A DNA stretch of 64,000 bases from Xiphophorus maculatus (lineage: Eukaryota; Chordata; Actinopteri; Cyprinodontiformes; Poeciliidae): positions 21,128,351-21,192,350 of the forward strand of contig NC_036451.1 in NCBI RefSeq assembly GCF_002775205.1. The letters run 5' to 3'. The position numbers and the translations under genes are program-made. Below the pieces are notes generated by a model. It was not told where the DNA came from, ran no database searches, and saw nothing but the letters and a program-made list of their open reading frames with translations. Shown here piece after piece: positions 23,301 through 37,260 of the stretch; the stretch's first letter is position 1; each line of letters starts with the position of its first letter.

Positions 23301-25638
23301 ATATCCGCACATCCTTAAAAGTCTTAAATTTAGATTTATGTATCTAAAATTAAGGTCTTGAATTCAGTTTGAAGCAATACGTTTGCCTTTATGTTAGTAT
23401 GTTAGTCACAGTTCTTAAATTTTGTTGTACTTTTGTATGTTCTATGTTTTGACGTCTACATTGCGTGACACTCAAGATAGTTGAGGCTACCACTAACTCA
23501 CTGCTGACTAGCTTTTTTGCATTTCTCGTGGGTAAGTACAAATTTATCGCCAGTTGGCTGGATGAAGTTAAGTTGAGGGTTTTAAATTTCATTCATAATG
23601 TTTTTAAAAAGTCCGAGACAGATGTTGAAACCTGCAGAAAGTCTGGATTTAACAATAAGAAAGTGAAACTAAGCACAAATGAACAGTTCTGACTAAAACT
23701 AAAACAAAGGCACAAGAACTAAGGTTCGGGGGTGGCTGTGTCAAAGTCCAAACTTAAATTAGATCCAATTGCACGTTGTTCACGCATTAAATCCTTCAAA
23801 TTAATTAGAAAATGTACACTAAGATGAGTGGGCCAGCATTTCTCCTCAGTGACTTTCACTCATCACAAACACTAGATGGCCTTTGTTTCCAAAAAGAGAT
23901 TCACTTTCTTTAACAATGAAATGTGCCTGAAACTTAGGACAAGAGAAAAAATAAAATTTAAAGAAGGAAAAACTAAAAGGAATTAAATTTGTTTTGTCAG
24001 CCTTGTATGTTCAGTGTAACGTGAGGTTAACCAGAAGATAAGACTAGTCACATCATATCAAGTCATCATTAAGTGCTTGACTGACTAAATCCGTCTGATT
24101 ACCATCTTCATGTGCAGCCACCATGAATCTGTCCCACTTCTATAACTCCAGCGTCTTAGATATGGTTGCTGCACTGGGGTGAATCTTTAGGTTCACAGTG
24201 AAACCTAAAGAAAAGCCAATACACAGGTCACCGGAGTACTTGGTACTCCCAAAGGAAGACTTTGTCTGCCTTTACAGGGGACAAAGCTTGAGCAGTAAAT
24301 TGACACCAAACCAGAAAATATGTCCAGGAACAAAGATCTGTGCAACAGTAATGGTTCTGGAATTGACTTCAGAGCTGGGCTGAGCCCGGTCCAGTAGGCA
24401 GCAGGAAAACAAAGACAGATTTGCTAGCTGTTGCTGTGCTAACAGCTGTCTGCAGGGAAATGTAACAGGAGCACATTCTGCAACATAAACATTAAAGCAG
24501 GGCAGTAGTAGCAGATCTACTGGTATTAGCAATGAAGTGGATGATTTTATCTTAGCAACAAAAATCTGTTTGAGACTTGCCTTTTTATGCAGCACTCGTT
24601 GGAAGAAGAATTGAAGAGAAACATTGACAAACCCTACACATAATGTACAATATTTATTCAGGAGCATTTTGAGTACTCACTAGAAAATAGAATATTTGAC
24701 AGAGGCAAGATACAAAAGGTTTTTAAGCACTTCAGAAATAGTTTTAATGTTAACCTGCTTCACATTTTCCTATCAGAGCTAACAGACTTTTGAAAAGTTG
24801 TGTCGACAAGTCTGGGCTGCATCAGATAGTTTAAAATCTTTAATATTTAGGGTCGGCTTAGAAGCAGATAAGCAGAATAATGCAAATGTGGACTGGTCAG
24901 TCCTGGACTGGAATATTGTGTACCGATTACAGTCTCTCACATTGTTATACGGATTTAAGTCGATAAGGAATCATCAGATGTACAAGTGAACTGCCACCTA
25001 TTCACATTTCTTTTTTGCAGATTCACCAATTTTACTGTGGAACCTAACTTAAAGTTATTTGCAGAAACTCTGAGTATTCTTTTTTTTTTTTTGTGGCGCA
25101 CATCTAAAACACGTGAAAGGAAACTGCAGGGCGGGAAGCTGGATTAACTGGGCGACCTGCTACTTGACATGCTATTGGCTGCCGTTTGCAAAGCAGCCAA
25201 TGCAGGAGCTGCATTTACTTTCACTGGTGCTGGTTGGCTGTACCCCAGAAAGCTGAAATAAGGAAGACCGCTGTAGATGTTAGCTTCTGTGGTAGTGCTA
25301 AAACGGTTTCCCCTGTACGCATTAATGCATAATGAGGTATATTTAGTGTTGAACTGTGAAAATAGCCAAGCGTTTCTAGAGGGGGTCTCAATCACTCCTG
25401 GAGTTTAACTATTTGCAGCTGGCTTTGGTCCCTGACAAGGGAATGCCGATATCCACTATATTGCTGACTGTGACTTTCAATTAGTTTTACATGCATGGCC
25501 TATTTATTGAATGTGTACTTGGAGTCTTAATTTGGAGTTATATGATTCCAGCATTTGAGTACAAATCAAATGCACCATATAAACCTGCCACAAATCAGCC
25601 AAATGAAACCCTGGGGTCACCGGAGACACGACTTCCTG
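23301..25638. other. Non-coding, nothing recognised
   Basis: No supported gene. A minus-strand frame of 131 codons at 24272-24667 has no recognisable domain. A weak CTCF-like ACACTAGATGGC lies near 23869-23880. Confidence 0.4.
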
Positions 25639-25757
25639 CAGGGTTGCCAACTCTCACGTTTCAGAGTTTTCTTCTAACTCTGCCTAGACAAATCTCATTA
25701 GAATTAAGGAGATTTTATTACCGTTTTTACCGACAGCTGAAAAGTTGGCAACTCTGG
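25639..25757. mobile_element. Short MITE with CAGGGTTGCCAACTC ends
   Basis: The left end CAGGGTTGCCAACTC and the right end AAGTTGGCAACTCTGG are inverted with a few mismatches. The core is AT-rich and about 120 bp long. No clean target duplication is visible. Confidence 0.45.
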
Positions 25758-25880
25758 CTTGGACAACTTGCACAATCTCTACAGATGAAGTGAGGGACCA
25801 AAGTCTACAAATGTGGGATTGTCGGCCATTTTAGACAAAATCTTCCATTGCAAAAGAAAATCTTGTGAGAAGAAATCAGT

Positions 25881-25914
25881 GTTCTGTCATTGTTAAAGGA
25901 AACAATGACAGAAC
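25881..25914. repeat. Perfect 14-bp hairpin
   Basis: GTTCTGTCATTGTT, a 6-nt loop (AAAGGA), then the exact reverse complement AACAATGACAGAAC. Confidence 0.8.
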
Positions 25915-27048
25915 AATGTTAGTATTGCTGCAACCAACATTGTCCTGTTTACTCTAAATAAGGCAAACGAACACTCAAAACTCTTGCATCTCTGACGTTC
26001 CTGCTGTGATTCTGCTGCACTAGCAAGTCCCGCAGGAGAAAGATTACGATTTCATAATGCTCAGCCCAAACAAGGTGACATGTTCCAAGTCATGTACAAT
26101 TTGTGCCACTGCGCAGTGTGCTCTAAGCCTAAATTTCTCAAACGGCCACTCGAAACTCGGGAACAAGCGGGAGCCTGTAATCACGCCTAGCTGAGAAGAG
26201 CACTGAGGCTTCACTCTACGAAGCTTAAGCACCCTGGAAGATCAGCCCAAAACGAGGTTTTTAAGTGGTGTCAAGCTGCTTTGTTAGAAACCGGCAAAGC
26301 TTTTTAGAATCCAAGATGTTTTTACATTCAAAAAAATGTCACACAATTAATTCTGCTAATATTTCTCGTGTGAGAAGACTGCATCAGCTTTTTTTGCCTC
26401 TTACCAGCTGTCAGTCAAAAAGACTGCAAAACCAATTAAGCAAATAATCTCCAATAGTACTTGTAGCTAAAAAGAACAAAAAAAAAACCTCAACAAAGTG
26501 CCTGTTTGACATAAGAAATACGGTTGCCAAACTTAGAAACTTTTCATGGGAATTAATAGAAATTTAGTTACAAAAAAAAAATAAAATTCATGCCCGTATG
26601 TGATGTGGTTTCCTCAAATTTCCAGTTCATCCTCGTGATTTCCCATGAAAAGTTTACAGTTTGAAATATTTCTAAGATCCCCACGGAAAGTTTCCGAGGC
26701 CGCTTCGATCTCAGCAGCCTCAATGAAGAACAGAATGCGTTGACTTTTGAACGGCGGGTCCCTGAACTTTCTGCGTTGCTTGTGTTTCAGTGAGTTGCGA
26801 GTCACTTCTTTTATGTACAATCACACTACTGTGTTTTCTATCTGTTTAATTATGTGCCCCCAAAATGACGTTTTGCTCTATGTGGACAGATTTCGTCCTG
26901 AACACAGAACAGCTAATGTTGACTATTTCAAGTGAAGATACCGTTTAAACACTGACATAAACAAGTTTCCCTGTTTCGACTGTGGCAGATTTAAGGCATC
27001 GGTCTTTTTTTTCTTCTTCTTTTTTTGTGAATCTCCCCCTATTTTACC
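25915..27048. other. Non-coding stretch downstream of lrrc52
   Basis: Lies beyond the likely lrrc52 polyadenylation site. It includes a decayed repeat near 26520-26670 (TTTTCATGGGAATT ... CCATGAAAAGTTTACAG). No gene was seen. Confidence 0.4.
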
Positions 27049-27054
27049 TTTATT
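27049..27054 (-). terminator. lrrc52: Candidate lrrc52 polyadenylation signal
   Basis: TTTATT on the plus strand gives AATAAA on the minus strand, about 380 nt past the lrrc52 stop codon. It is the first canonical hexamer I see downstream of the stop. No transcript evidence is available here. Confidence 0.4.
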
Positions 27055-27429
27055 TTTCTGAATGAAGTGCGCGTGTGCTTGGATGTGCCACTCACACAAG
27101 GTGTTGGTAAAGAGCACTTTACATCGCATGGAGGAACTTGTGGTTGTATGTGCAGGGTTATTGCTCTCAATAATCTCAGAGGTCAATCTGTTCTCCTAGC
27201 TCAAAGGCAACCTTATTGCTGTCTCTGATTGTTTCTCTCTCTCTCACACACACACGCACGCCAACACACACTTAAACACCCACTTTTCGTCACGTTAAAG
27301 AGCATTTGCGATATCCAAATCTGCAACAAGAAGAGACAAGCAGTTTCACGGCGTTGGCTCGTCCCTCCTCCGTTTTCTGTCCGTCTTCCCTTCAAGTAGC
27401 GTTTCCGGACGCCTCTCCGCAGCGGCCCG

Positions 27430-27758
27430 TCACACCTGCATGTTGGGTTTGCTCAGATCCCCGTTGCCCTGGTTGCCTCCTCCGCCACTCCCGTTCATCG
27501 GCCCCCTCTCGTCCTCGTCCTCGCTGTCCAGCTCCTCGCTCTTCCGCTTGCTGTAGCGCTCGTACAGCACCATGAGCACGCCCATCACCCAGGCCGACAC
27601 CGTGCCGGCCGAGAAGATGACGAAGCCGATGGCGATGAAGAAGAGGTAGTCCCAGTAGCCCAGACCCTGGTGGCAGTCCGCCCGCAGCTGCATGCCGACC
27701 TCCGCCAACCGCTGGCCCGCCAGCTCCGGAGGGTTGTAGCAAATCGTCTGGCCCTCAT
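27430..27758 (-). CDS. lrrc52: lrrc52 coding exon 2: LRRCT end, transmembrane helix, cytoplasmic tail
   Basis: Minus-strand exon entered after a pyrimidine-rich acceptor ending in TTCCAG. Its first two bases complete the Asp217 codon split by the intron. It codes residues 217-325: the last cysteines of the LRR C-terminal cap (C223, C245), a single transmembrane helix (about 254-282, with the motif F-S-A-G-T-V-S-A-W), a basic cluster (R284-Y-S-K-R-K289), an acidic run (E291 to E300), a Gly-rich stretch, and the C-terminus N-M-Q-V. In the LRRC26/38/52/55 family the helix and following basic cluster are the parts known to act on BK channels. The motif A-G-T-V-x-A-W and the acidic tail point to LRRC52 specifically. 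The open frame continues upstream of the acceptor, but those residues are intronic. Confidence 0.88.
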
Positions 27759-30160
27759 CTGGAAGTGGAGGTGAGATGGGGGAATTAATTAGGAGGGATA
27801 TTGCATGAAAGGACATCAGGGCTGAGAATAATGAGTGCATATGGTGGAGGATGAAGGGCAGAGTGTCAGAATGGACAAAAACAAATGTAATTGCTTTGGA
27901 GGAAATGCTGGGCGACCATCAATAACGTCCACTCAGACGTTGCCTTCAACAATGCATTGATAACCTTCGTGATAAAGGATCCCAAAAGCCACTAACGCAT
28001 TTCCTCTGAGTAATAAGAAAAACAGAAGTCTCTGGCGTGCAGGACGCCGAAACATTACTATGCCGCACACACCGACGCATGAATACAAGGAAAGGTGACA
28101 CCAGCCCTCCCTCCCTCGCTCCCGCCTCCGACAATAAACACCAACAAATGGCTCTGCTGCTGCAGAGAGACAAGGAGACAAATGTTTTCTCTGACAAGAC
28201 ATCTGCCCTCGTAATGAGGAATATGATAATCGGCCTGACTGACGGCTGACCACACAAAAGACGCAGAATTATTGGTATGAACAAAACACTGCGCACAGAA
28301 AAGGGTTCATCTGGAGGTGGAGGGGACGCCGCTCGGCGCATAAAGGTCGCAACAGCCAGACAAACAGGCTTATGGGATTAAAAGTGTTTCCGAAGAGCTT
28401 ATCAGGAGCACCGATCAGCATGCCGGAGTCGATACGTCTTTACGCTGACGACACCGTTCTGTTCTTGTAGAGATTTTGTTCGCCATTTACTCCAAAAATA
28501 AATCAAAAGGAAAACTTTTTTGTTTGTTTTGATTGAATTACCAACATGTGGGTAACAGGGTGTACAAAACTAAACCTTAACCCCTTAACTTTTGTGACGG
28601 ACCCAGCGTTCTCACGGACCCCCTGACTTGCACACAAAGCATTTCGAAGGCGACAGGTTAACATTAGCTCTTTGCTTTCTAAACTGAGACAGAAGCTGGA
28701 TTCTTTTTATAACTCAAGCTTCCCACTTGTCACACGCAGAAGAATTAGAGCAGCATCGGCGGTCTTTGCTCTGGATGATGGCGATGTCTTTCACAGCTGA
28801 GCTGCCCACTCCATCCAAGAAACTACGTGTCATTCTGTTTCAAGATTCTTCACTAAAGATCACCATGCAACACATAATTGCATGTTACATAAAAGCAGAT
28901 CTCTCTTGTTTTTTTTGTCTGTGAGAAGAGATTACAGCTATTTTCCCTAAGGCACCTTCACATCCACAAACTGACATTTTTGTTCACTCTCCTTTGCAAG
29001 CTGTTTATTCTCAGTCAGATTGGATGGTGAGTATCTAGACTCTAAAAACAATTAGGGCAGGACACTCAAACCTACCAGTATGTTTTACTCAAATACAAAC
29101 CTCTTTTTAAGGTTTGTATTTGGATGCATTTACAAAAAGTTACTATAAAAAGCTGCAATTAAATTCCCTTAGGAGGTTCTTGTTTGACTCTGCAAATAAA
29201 ATCCCAGCAAAGATGACAACGTCGACTTATGAACTGGTAGCAAATGAGTTTGTGTCTGAGAGATCTCGGTCAGCAGTTAAAAGTCGAAGGTCAAGACAAG
29301 ATCAGGAGGACGGAGAACCTTTTCTGGGTCAGCCGTTCCCGGAGCTGGAAATCACAACTTTGACTGCAGAAGACGTTCAGAGTCTCTGCAGTGGGAGTTC
29401 ACCGCTGTGCGCTGCAGACAAATACGACTTTCATGGATGAGTCATAGAAGGAAAACCTTTCTGCATCCGTAACACAATTCGGCATCAGAAGCTAAAAAGT
29501 AAACATGTAACTTAACAAAGGCCTTGGGAGGAAGGAGAGGGGAAAACCCTCCAACCAAATGGAGGCATTTTGAAAAATGCTGTACAAAAACATATTGCAC
29601 CGAACACCAACGCAAATTCTCCCCCAGCTGCAAAACATGTGCTTAAAAGCTGTGAGATCTCACACGGCGGTGCCACTAAAGGTTCATGTCGATCAACAAC
29701 ACTCAGCCTTTAAAAGGGCATGCAGAGTTTTTTTTGTTTTTTTTTTAAAGACACTAATGGATTATTTCAGCATGTCCACTAAAATAGCAGGAAACTCAGC
29801 AGTTCAGTTTGTGATGCGATGCTGTTAAACTGAATACTATTCATTTTAGTTTTGTCTTTTTAAAATGTGGTCTTATTTGGAGCTTTTTCTCCTTCTGCCC
29901 TCCACAGATTGTTCCTCGACTGAGATCTACTGCTGCCGTACGACAGACAAGCTAACAAAGCATTTATTAAAAGTAACGAAATGAAATGATGACCAGTGCA
30001 TTAAGGTGCTATTCACAGGTAAGTTATCCCACCACAACTCCGTCTATGGTTTTCATGACGTCTATGCTGAAAAAAGAAAAAACACAAAAAGAGTGATAAA
30101 TCTGAATAAATCTAAAGAGGCAAGAATTCACTCTAAGAAGGCGACTATAAAGATAATTTG
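27759..30160. other. Unique intronic stretch
   Basis: No repeat family recognised. A 108-codon plus-strand frame (29114-29440) has mixed charged composition but no recognisable domain; see findings. Confidence 0.4.
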
Positions 30161-30620
30161 CATTAGAGATGGATGGCTCTATCCAAAGTATAAATATCAA
30201 TATTAAGTTGGTATCACTTTAGTTTCAGATTCTCTCTTGAATTACATTTATTTTGGGGGGGGGGTATTATAATTTCTCAACTCCATCTAAAAAAAGAAAA
30301 GATTTTGCTTTGATTTCTTCTCAAATGCTAAAGGACATAAATAGTTTGTTTTTCAAAAGTTTTGTTTTTCTGTTTTCTCTGTCTAGGGTGCTGATGTGTT
30401 AAGTATTTTTGCAGACACATATAAACTTTCTCCATATTCCAAATTCATTTTAAAAGGAAAAAACACATAAACGATCAGAAGGTTGATGAGATATCAAACA
30501 AGAATACATAGTTTTAGCGTCGGTATCAGTATTGGTATCAGTATCAGTGATACAACACCACTGTTATATTTACTTGGTATTGGATCGACACCAAAACGAT
30601 ATTTCGCACACTTCTACTTT
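30160..30620 (+). repeat. Probable dispersed repeat (GGTATCAGTATC type)
   Basis: The tracts GTCGGTATCAGTATTGGTAT and ACTTGGTATTGGATCGACAC resemble a common fish repeat whose ends carry GGTATCGATAC-like strings. Boundaries are uncertain. Confidence 0.3.
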
Positions 30621-33600
30621 GTGTTTGAGTTTTTATTCTTGACACTTTCAAACAGCAGAAAACAAAACAAAACAAAAAACAAAAAAAAAACACAGACATT
30701 GCATTATAGGTAAAATATTCCCCACTGAACTTTAAATCTAAACTAACAATAAAAAAAAGGGTTTGTCCAAGTTTATGCCGATTAGAGTGACTTCTGCACG
30801 CATCTAATAGAGGAAAGAAAGCAGGAAACGCAGTTTTCAATCAGTCCATCTTCACCAGTCCTGCTACTTCCCTTGCTCCTCCCTGCCTCTTTAATTGCCT
30901 TGTGCGCTCCAGAAAGGGCATCTTTTTCTCTCCTTCCTCCAGCTCAGAACAATGAGAGAGATGACAGAGAAGAGATGGAAAGACGAACAGCGGCAGCACT
31001 TTTAGAGATGAAAGTCCAGAGGCAGTGGGGACAGAGATAATAGCAGAGAATCCCGTCAGACGGAGAAAAAAAATAAATGCTAACGTGTGCACAGATTTAA
31101 AATATTTACATCCACATGCTTTTAAATCAAAGCGCCAAATGATGAGTCTGATTTTAGAAGGAAAGGGAAGTTTTTTCTTTTGTTTTTTAATGGATTACCT
31201 TATTATCTTAATTAAGCTGCAGTTATCTACCAGTAAAAGTCCCGACGACAATGAAGGGAGCGGCAGCGAAGAACGGCAGGATAGGATCTTTACTTGTCAA
31301 TCTACCGGGCCTGGTTGATTTTTTTTTTTTTTTTAGCAGCAGCAGCAGCTGCAGGAAACAGACAAAACAATTAAACCCATGCACACTTTACAAATCTCTA
31401 TCTGTGTTATTGAGATTCAACCCTTCAGATAACCTGAGACAAGACAAGATCCATCTGATGATGATGATGATGATGATTATATCAGTGCTACGTAGGACGT
31501 GAGGATTAAATGTAACAAAATTAGCCAGCTCGGTGGTCCGATAAGCTATCTCTAAGCCCACCAGAGAGAATTTCCGCAACACATCTGCACAGCTTTGATA
31601 AGGTTTTTTTGATCAATACGGACGCAGCAATCGCCTAAGGATTTGTCTCGCCAAACGTCTCCTGTTAATGCTTTTATGTCATGTGTGCTCCGGACCTCTG
31701 CTTCTTAACACAGCAGCTGAGATGTGTTTGTGTTTACCTGACAATTGTCCCCAGTGCAGGTATACCAAGAGCATTCACAACACTTTAAGCTGCTGGGGAA
31801 GCTTTTAACTTTATTTTAAGGCATTTTGTGGGATTAGTGATTGGGCGTGTGTTAAGTTTACAGGGAGGTTGCTCTGCAGTAAAAGTTCAGATGAGGATAT
31901 TGCTGACAGGCAATGGCAGTGTGCGACTCGACCGGAGTGGTGGTCAACCTCCCCTTCACCCCCCTGTTTTTTATTATCTTCTTCCTCTTCACATTTCACA
32001 ACACCTCCTTTAGCTCAAAGGAGACTAAAACGCATCAAGCTGGTTTTACTTTACCTCGGTCTCTGAAGAAACTGAGGCAAATGCTTACTTTGAAAGTTCA
32101 CAGAGCCTAATGCAAAACCCTGAGAGAATTTAAAACAGAGAACCGCTTCATCCGTGTTTTTAACTTGGAAACCGTCCTGCTCAAGAATAAGTGGCTTTTT
32201 CGTCTTAATTTTTCTGTTTTTCATTTCCTGTCATCATTTATTAATCCTGATTAGATTTGATCATCTGTTTGCCTTGAGCAGAAACATAGCATGTTCAAAA
32301 GTCTTTGACACAACCTGATAAAAGTTTTAGAATATGACTAAAATATATAGTGTTTTAAAAAAATGTCTTAGTGTTTATTTTACACAGGAACAATTATCAA
32401 AAGAAAAAAAAAGCGGTCTGTTTGAAGATGTCTTATGTCCTATACAAAGTTAAGACTAAGACAACAGGTAATTATTCAATACAATTTAATAAATTTCCTC
32501 ACTAACTCAAATAAGTTCCTTTCACCGGCACATATTTTTACGTGTCTACAAACTCATCACGTATATTCAGGAATCACATTTTACAAGACCCATCGTGTAT
32601 TTAACATTTGTGTTGCCATCTAAACCAGTGAAGAAGCCTAAAGTCTGCCCTGCTGTTGGGACAGAGTATCTGAACCCAAAACCATCAAAAGTTTGATGTA
32701 CTGCACAGTCTGATCACCTCAAAGTGGATAAAAATGTAAACGATCAATTAATAATCGTATAAATAATACATTAACAATTTTATAATAAATAATAAACTAA
32801 GGAAAGTAAGTTGAACTACTGTGCTGTTGGAGTTTTGTTAAGCATTCAGCATGCTGAGGTGAGTAACTGTCAGTGCGGATGGGATTGATATATATATATC
32901 TATACCTTCATGTCTCCATACTTTCATTCCTCCGAGGCTCTCTGTGCATCGCCTCATACGGTTGTCTGTCCACAACTCTGAGTCCCATGTTGTGATTGTT
33001 CGAGCCGTTTAGCCGATTCTGTCAGTCTCAATACCCTGCCAGGCTTTCTTCCAAGTTAGGTGTGAGGATTGCGCATTATCATTTACACAGCATCATTTTT
33101 GTAGCTGTATGGAAACCCTGTATGTGCAGAAACGAACAGACACGTCCCTCCGGATATTTGGGTCTATTTTTTTCTTTTCTCCTCTGATCTCTCTTTCAAA
33201 CACCACATTTTCAGCTTTGCTCAACATTTGTCGATTTATGTCTCTGTAGCCTCCTCTCTGAAAAAAAAAAACACTAACAAAAGCCAGGAGTGATCTATAA
33301 AACAACTCTGCGTCAGGATTTGCAGCTGAAATTACTTTAAGCATGCTCTAATAAAACCCCTTTCTTTGTTTCACAGGCTCAAGTAAGAGTTTATAGGGGA
33401 AGAAGCAATGATCAGTCAAACCTTAAGGATTGTCCTGCTGACCATAAGCTGCCATAACGCTGTAAAATTAAAGAAAACAACGAATACATTAGCTGCAATA
33501 ATCCAATAATGCAATGAAGGCAAATCTGTAACGTCGACAGGACTTCCTGAACGAGAGGCTGCAAAGGCTGAACGCATTGGCTGAGGAATAAACAAGAGAA

Positions 33601-36600
33601 TGACATCAGGATGTTGCTGTGTTACAACCCATAGATCTCTGGACTGAGTTGGTTATATGTCATTTAGTTTTGGTCAGACATTTACATTAGCCTGTGTGCA
33701 TAACCATCAGATAAAATTATGAGATATTTACACTTTTATTTTACGCTAAAATGGTCACAAGCAAAAGTTAGGTGCACACGGTCCACTTTGTTGTAGTTGT
33801 TATAGTTTATGAGTCTGGGAGGGTCTTTGGTTGTTCCTGAGCGTGAGAACCAATTCTCTGTATTCAGGAGGAATAGTTTGGGTCAGACAGTTGAAACCTG
33901 AAAACACTTGGCTGTTTTCAAATGTCCTGTTTGCAGTATAAAGTGCAGATATAAGCAGAAGGTAACTGAAAGTTTTACTGAATGATAAATACAAAGTAAG
34001 CAGAAGGAACTAAGAGGACTAAACCCAATAGCACAACAAATGGAACATTGCAATAAATTAAGAAGCTAAATACAAAGGAATGAGCTTATATTGACAATAA
34101 AGAGTACAAAAAATTGAGTATTGCAACACATAAAACAACTTTTGTGACATAATGGTTCTGTTCAGCTGATAAAACATATTTTGTTACATGTGCTGTGCAG
34201 TGTTATTGACATAGGACATTGTATTCTTCTTGAAAGTAAATACAAAATAAAATGGTCTCCTAGGGTAATTTTGGAAACAAAAGGACAATCTCAGTCTTCA
34301 AAGCCCATCACTGTAAGCTTTCATTGATTCCAAACATGTCAGATAAAATGACAATTATCCCAAACAGTGAATAAAGTAGAAAAATAAAATAAAAATAAAG
34401 CTGGATTCCAGCAGTTTGGCTTGCTCGCTTAAGAAATCCAGCAGAGGAAAAAAAAAAAAAAGTCAACCTGCATATATACGTACGCTGTGTCTTTACTTAA
34501 CATTCATGGCAACATTTTAGAGAAAATTCATGACTGATTGCTATAATCAGAGATAAGAGAAAATAATGTGCATATTACCGGAGAACACAGGAAAAGGTGG
34601 CAGTCAGGATGATTCACTCTCCGCTTCGGCATTTTTCACCGTCTTTTTCTTTGTCGCACGTCCCATCACTCAGACCACTCAGACATTATTCTGGCACAAT
34701 GCCCTTGACATTTTCAGTTTGCCTCCGTTTTTACCACAGTGCTCACTTTTTCTGCTGAGTCTTGTCTTCAGTAGAACATGCTCATATGCACTTCCCACCA
34801 ACCCCCACCAACTACCAAAAATCCCACGAGTCGTCTTTGAAAATCCATTGTTTCGAATACAGAAAATCATGAGGTCAACGTTGTAAAAATGCCAATCTCA
34901 AAAATGCATCATTATCATATGGATCTCTGTTCAACTGAGCAGAAAACACTTAGTTTTTGAACAGAACTTTGCAAAATATTAAATGAGCTGAATATAAAAA
35001 TCTTGATTCGCTCCTTTTTTGGTTCCATGTTCTAGCCTTTTTGAGTTGAAACAGATTAGCTCAAAATCTGTGTGTCACGCAGAATTTGCTGGCTGATCCT
35101 TTGGATTTTGAGTGCAGTCACTATGGAGGACTGGTCTGCATGGTCAGTGAACACACCACGGCAAAGAGGTAAATAAACAACAGCACAATTAGCAATCCTC
35201 TGACAGGAATATTATTGAAGGTGGTCAGGTAGACATTGCTTATAATAATATTATATTCCCTTTGAAGTCTTCAAAAGGATAAAGCAGAGGAATCACTGCA
35301 GTCATATGTTAATATTTCTGATATTTGCTGGAGTCTCACTTCCTGTATAAAGGTATCAGTCTGAATGAGCAGCAGAAAATGCCACAGTAGAAAATGTCTG
35401 CTGGGTTTCTAGAGGTTTCTTAAATCTTTTCTGCTTCCTTTGATTTTATTAAAAATGTTTTTAGCTGTCTGAGTTTTCATTCTTCGCTAACAACCTTCAC
35501 ACATGCTATATTGTGTGAGACCAGTTAATGCTCAGGTATGACGCATTCTCCGTTAGAGGGCGTTTTCTTTTTTTTGCATGAACTCACTAACAATAAGGTC
35601 AACTGTGAAATCCGTCTCTGTCCTGAATAATGTTGTTATTATCAACAAGATCTTTAATTCAGCCATAAATTGGTAAAGAACTATTTGAGTCTCAAAAATT
35701 GACAAAAACCACAAATCGGAAATTGACGGACCTGTATCAATGGAATTGTCATATTTCTAGTTTTCTAAACTGTTCGCTTTTTCGGGACGGGGACTCTTCC
35801 ATGTGTTTGTTACTGAATTTCACCACCGTCTTGCAGCTCATTAGGACATCTTTTAGGTCTCTGCATACGCAGCATTTCATAATGCTGTAAAAAGACACAG
35901 ACACCCCAGGAGCAAACTACAGGATGTTTTGAGGTTAGGGAGAAATACATACACCAGACATAAATTTAAAGATGTACAAGAGCGTCCCCCGTACCCCCCT
36001 TTGTTGCTGCAGAGTAGCAGGAACCTGCAGTCTAATTCCTCTTACGAAAGTAACTGCTGCCTCAAAAAAAAAAAAAAAAAAAATCTACAGCTTCTGCATG
36101 CTTACTGCACTGCAGTTTCTACACATCCTCATCTTAACCTGCATCCTGGAAAACCCTGCAGCACACGCCCGGGTCAGGAAGCGTCGTGGCGTTGTGAGAT
36201 GTGGGGGAGAAAACTTTAACGTTTGCAAACAAATTAATAAATCTGCACAAGCATGGAGAAAACTGTCGTGTTATTATTGGGTATGGACGCTGAAGCGTCT
36301 CCAGAGGAGGACAGGAAGCAGGCTGCAGTTGAGGTTTGTTTTTATGATGAAGACTCTCGCTGTCTTGACGTCGGCATGCAACAAGGATTGTGGCCATGCA
36401 GGGCGGAAAGTGTGGAGAAGCCTGCCGCTGAGAGTGCACAAAGCCCGGCGGCTCAGTGACACCATCAGTGCCAGGGGCTATTAGGATAAAAATAGTACTG
36501 CAGGAATTAAACAGCAGCAATAAGAGGAAAATACACAGAAAGCATCTTACTGAGCTACAGACGCAGCAAGATACTGACAGCACAAACAACCGCTAACAGA

Positions 36601-37099
36601 GAGAATAAACAGAGCTTTAAAGTAACTAGTGCATACAAGGTAAAGCAGTCTCTATGTGTTTATATGTCTGTAAGTATTCTTTAAATACAAAATTAACTTT
36701 TTTTAAATTATTTTTTAGAACCACAAACTTTAAAGGGGGAGTATTAAGTATTTTACAGACTCAGTCTCATTTCATAGCACAATCAAGTGACAATGTTAAC
36801 TTCAGTTGTTATAAAAAGTGTTGCACATATATCAAATATGACGTAAAAAAAAATCTGACATCATAACTCCTTGAAATTGGGCCTCTGTCTCTTTAAGAAA
36901 CTCCGGCTCTTTCTGAAACTCCGCCTTCAGGAAGTCATCGCAACATGGCTCCTCTATTAACCCTTTAACGTCATTTTTACCAGCGTTTCTCCAAGTAGCA
37001 GCGAATGAAGGTCTCAGCTGGTGCGAAGTTCCACCAAGTGTCTGCTAATTGCTGCTTGCTAGTCTGAAGGAGCTGAGTGGGGGAGTCAATTTTACAGTA
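30621..37099. other. Long intronic non-coding stretch
   Basis: No gene supported. It contains (GAT)6 at about 31457-31475, a T14 run near 31320, and an A20 run near 36065. Plus- and minus-strand frames up to 170 codons near 35972-36589 overlap each other and resemble no protein I know. A CTCF-like CCGTTAGAGGGCG lies near 35550-35562. Confidence 0.4.
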
Positions 37100-37260
37100 T
37101 ACTGTCCCGTTGATGTACTTTACTGAGATTTTACGTGATAAACCAACATGAAGTAGAACATTTTTGTGAAGTGGAAGGAATATGAAACATGGCTTTACAA
37201 ATGAAAATCATTCACCCCCTTTTACGTCCCGACACTCAAAGCAAACTTTGTGTTGGTTTA
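37100..37260 (+). mobile_element. Tc1-like 5' fragment
   Basis: GAGATTTTACGTGATAAACC, AACATGAAGTAGAACATTTT and GAAGTGGAAGGAATATGAAA are the usual 5' landmarks; the rest of the element is lost. Confidence 0.55.

Noticed and set aside
24272..24667. 131-codon minus-strand frame
   Set aside because: No recognisable motif or gene context; random open frames of this size are expected in 64 kb.
35972..36589. 170- and 151-codon frames on opposite strands
   Set aside because: They overlap each other, include a poly-Lys run from an A20 tract, and match nothing known.
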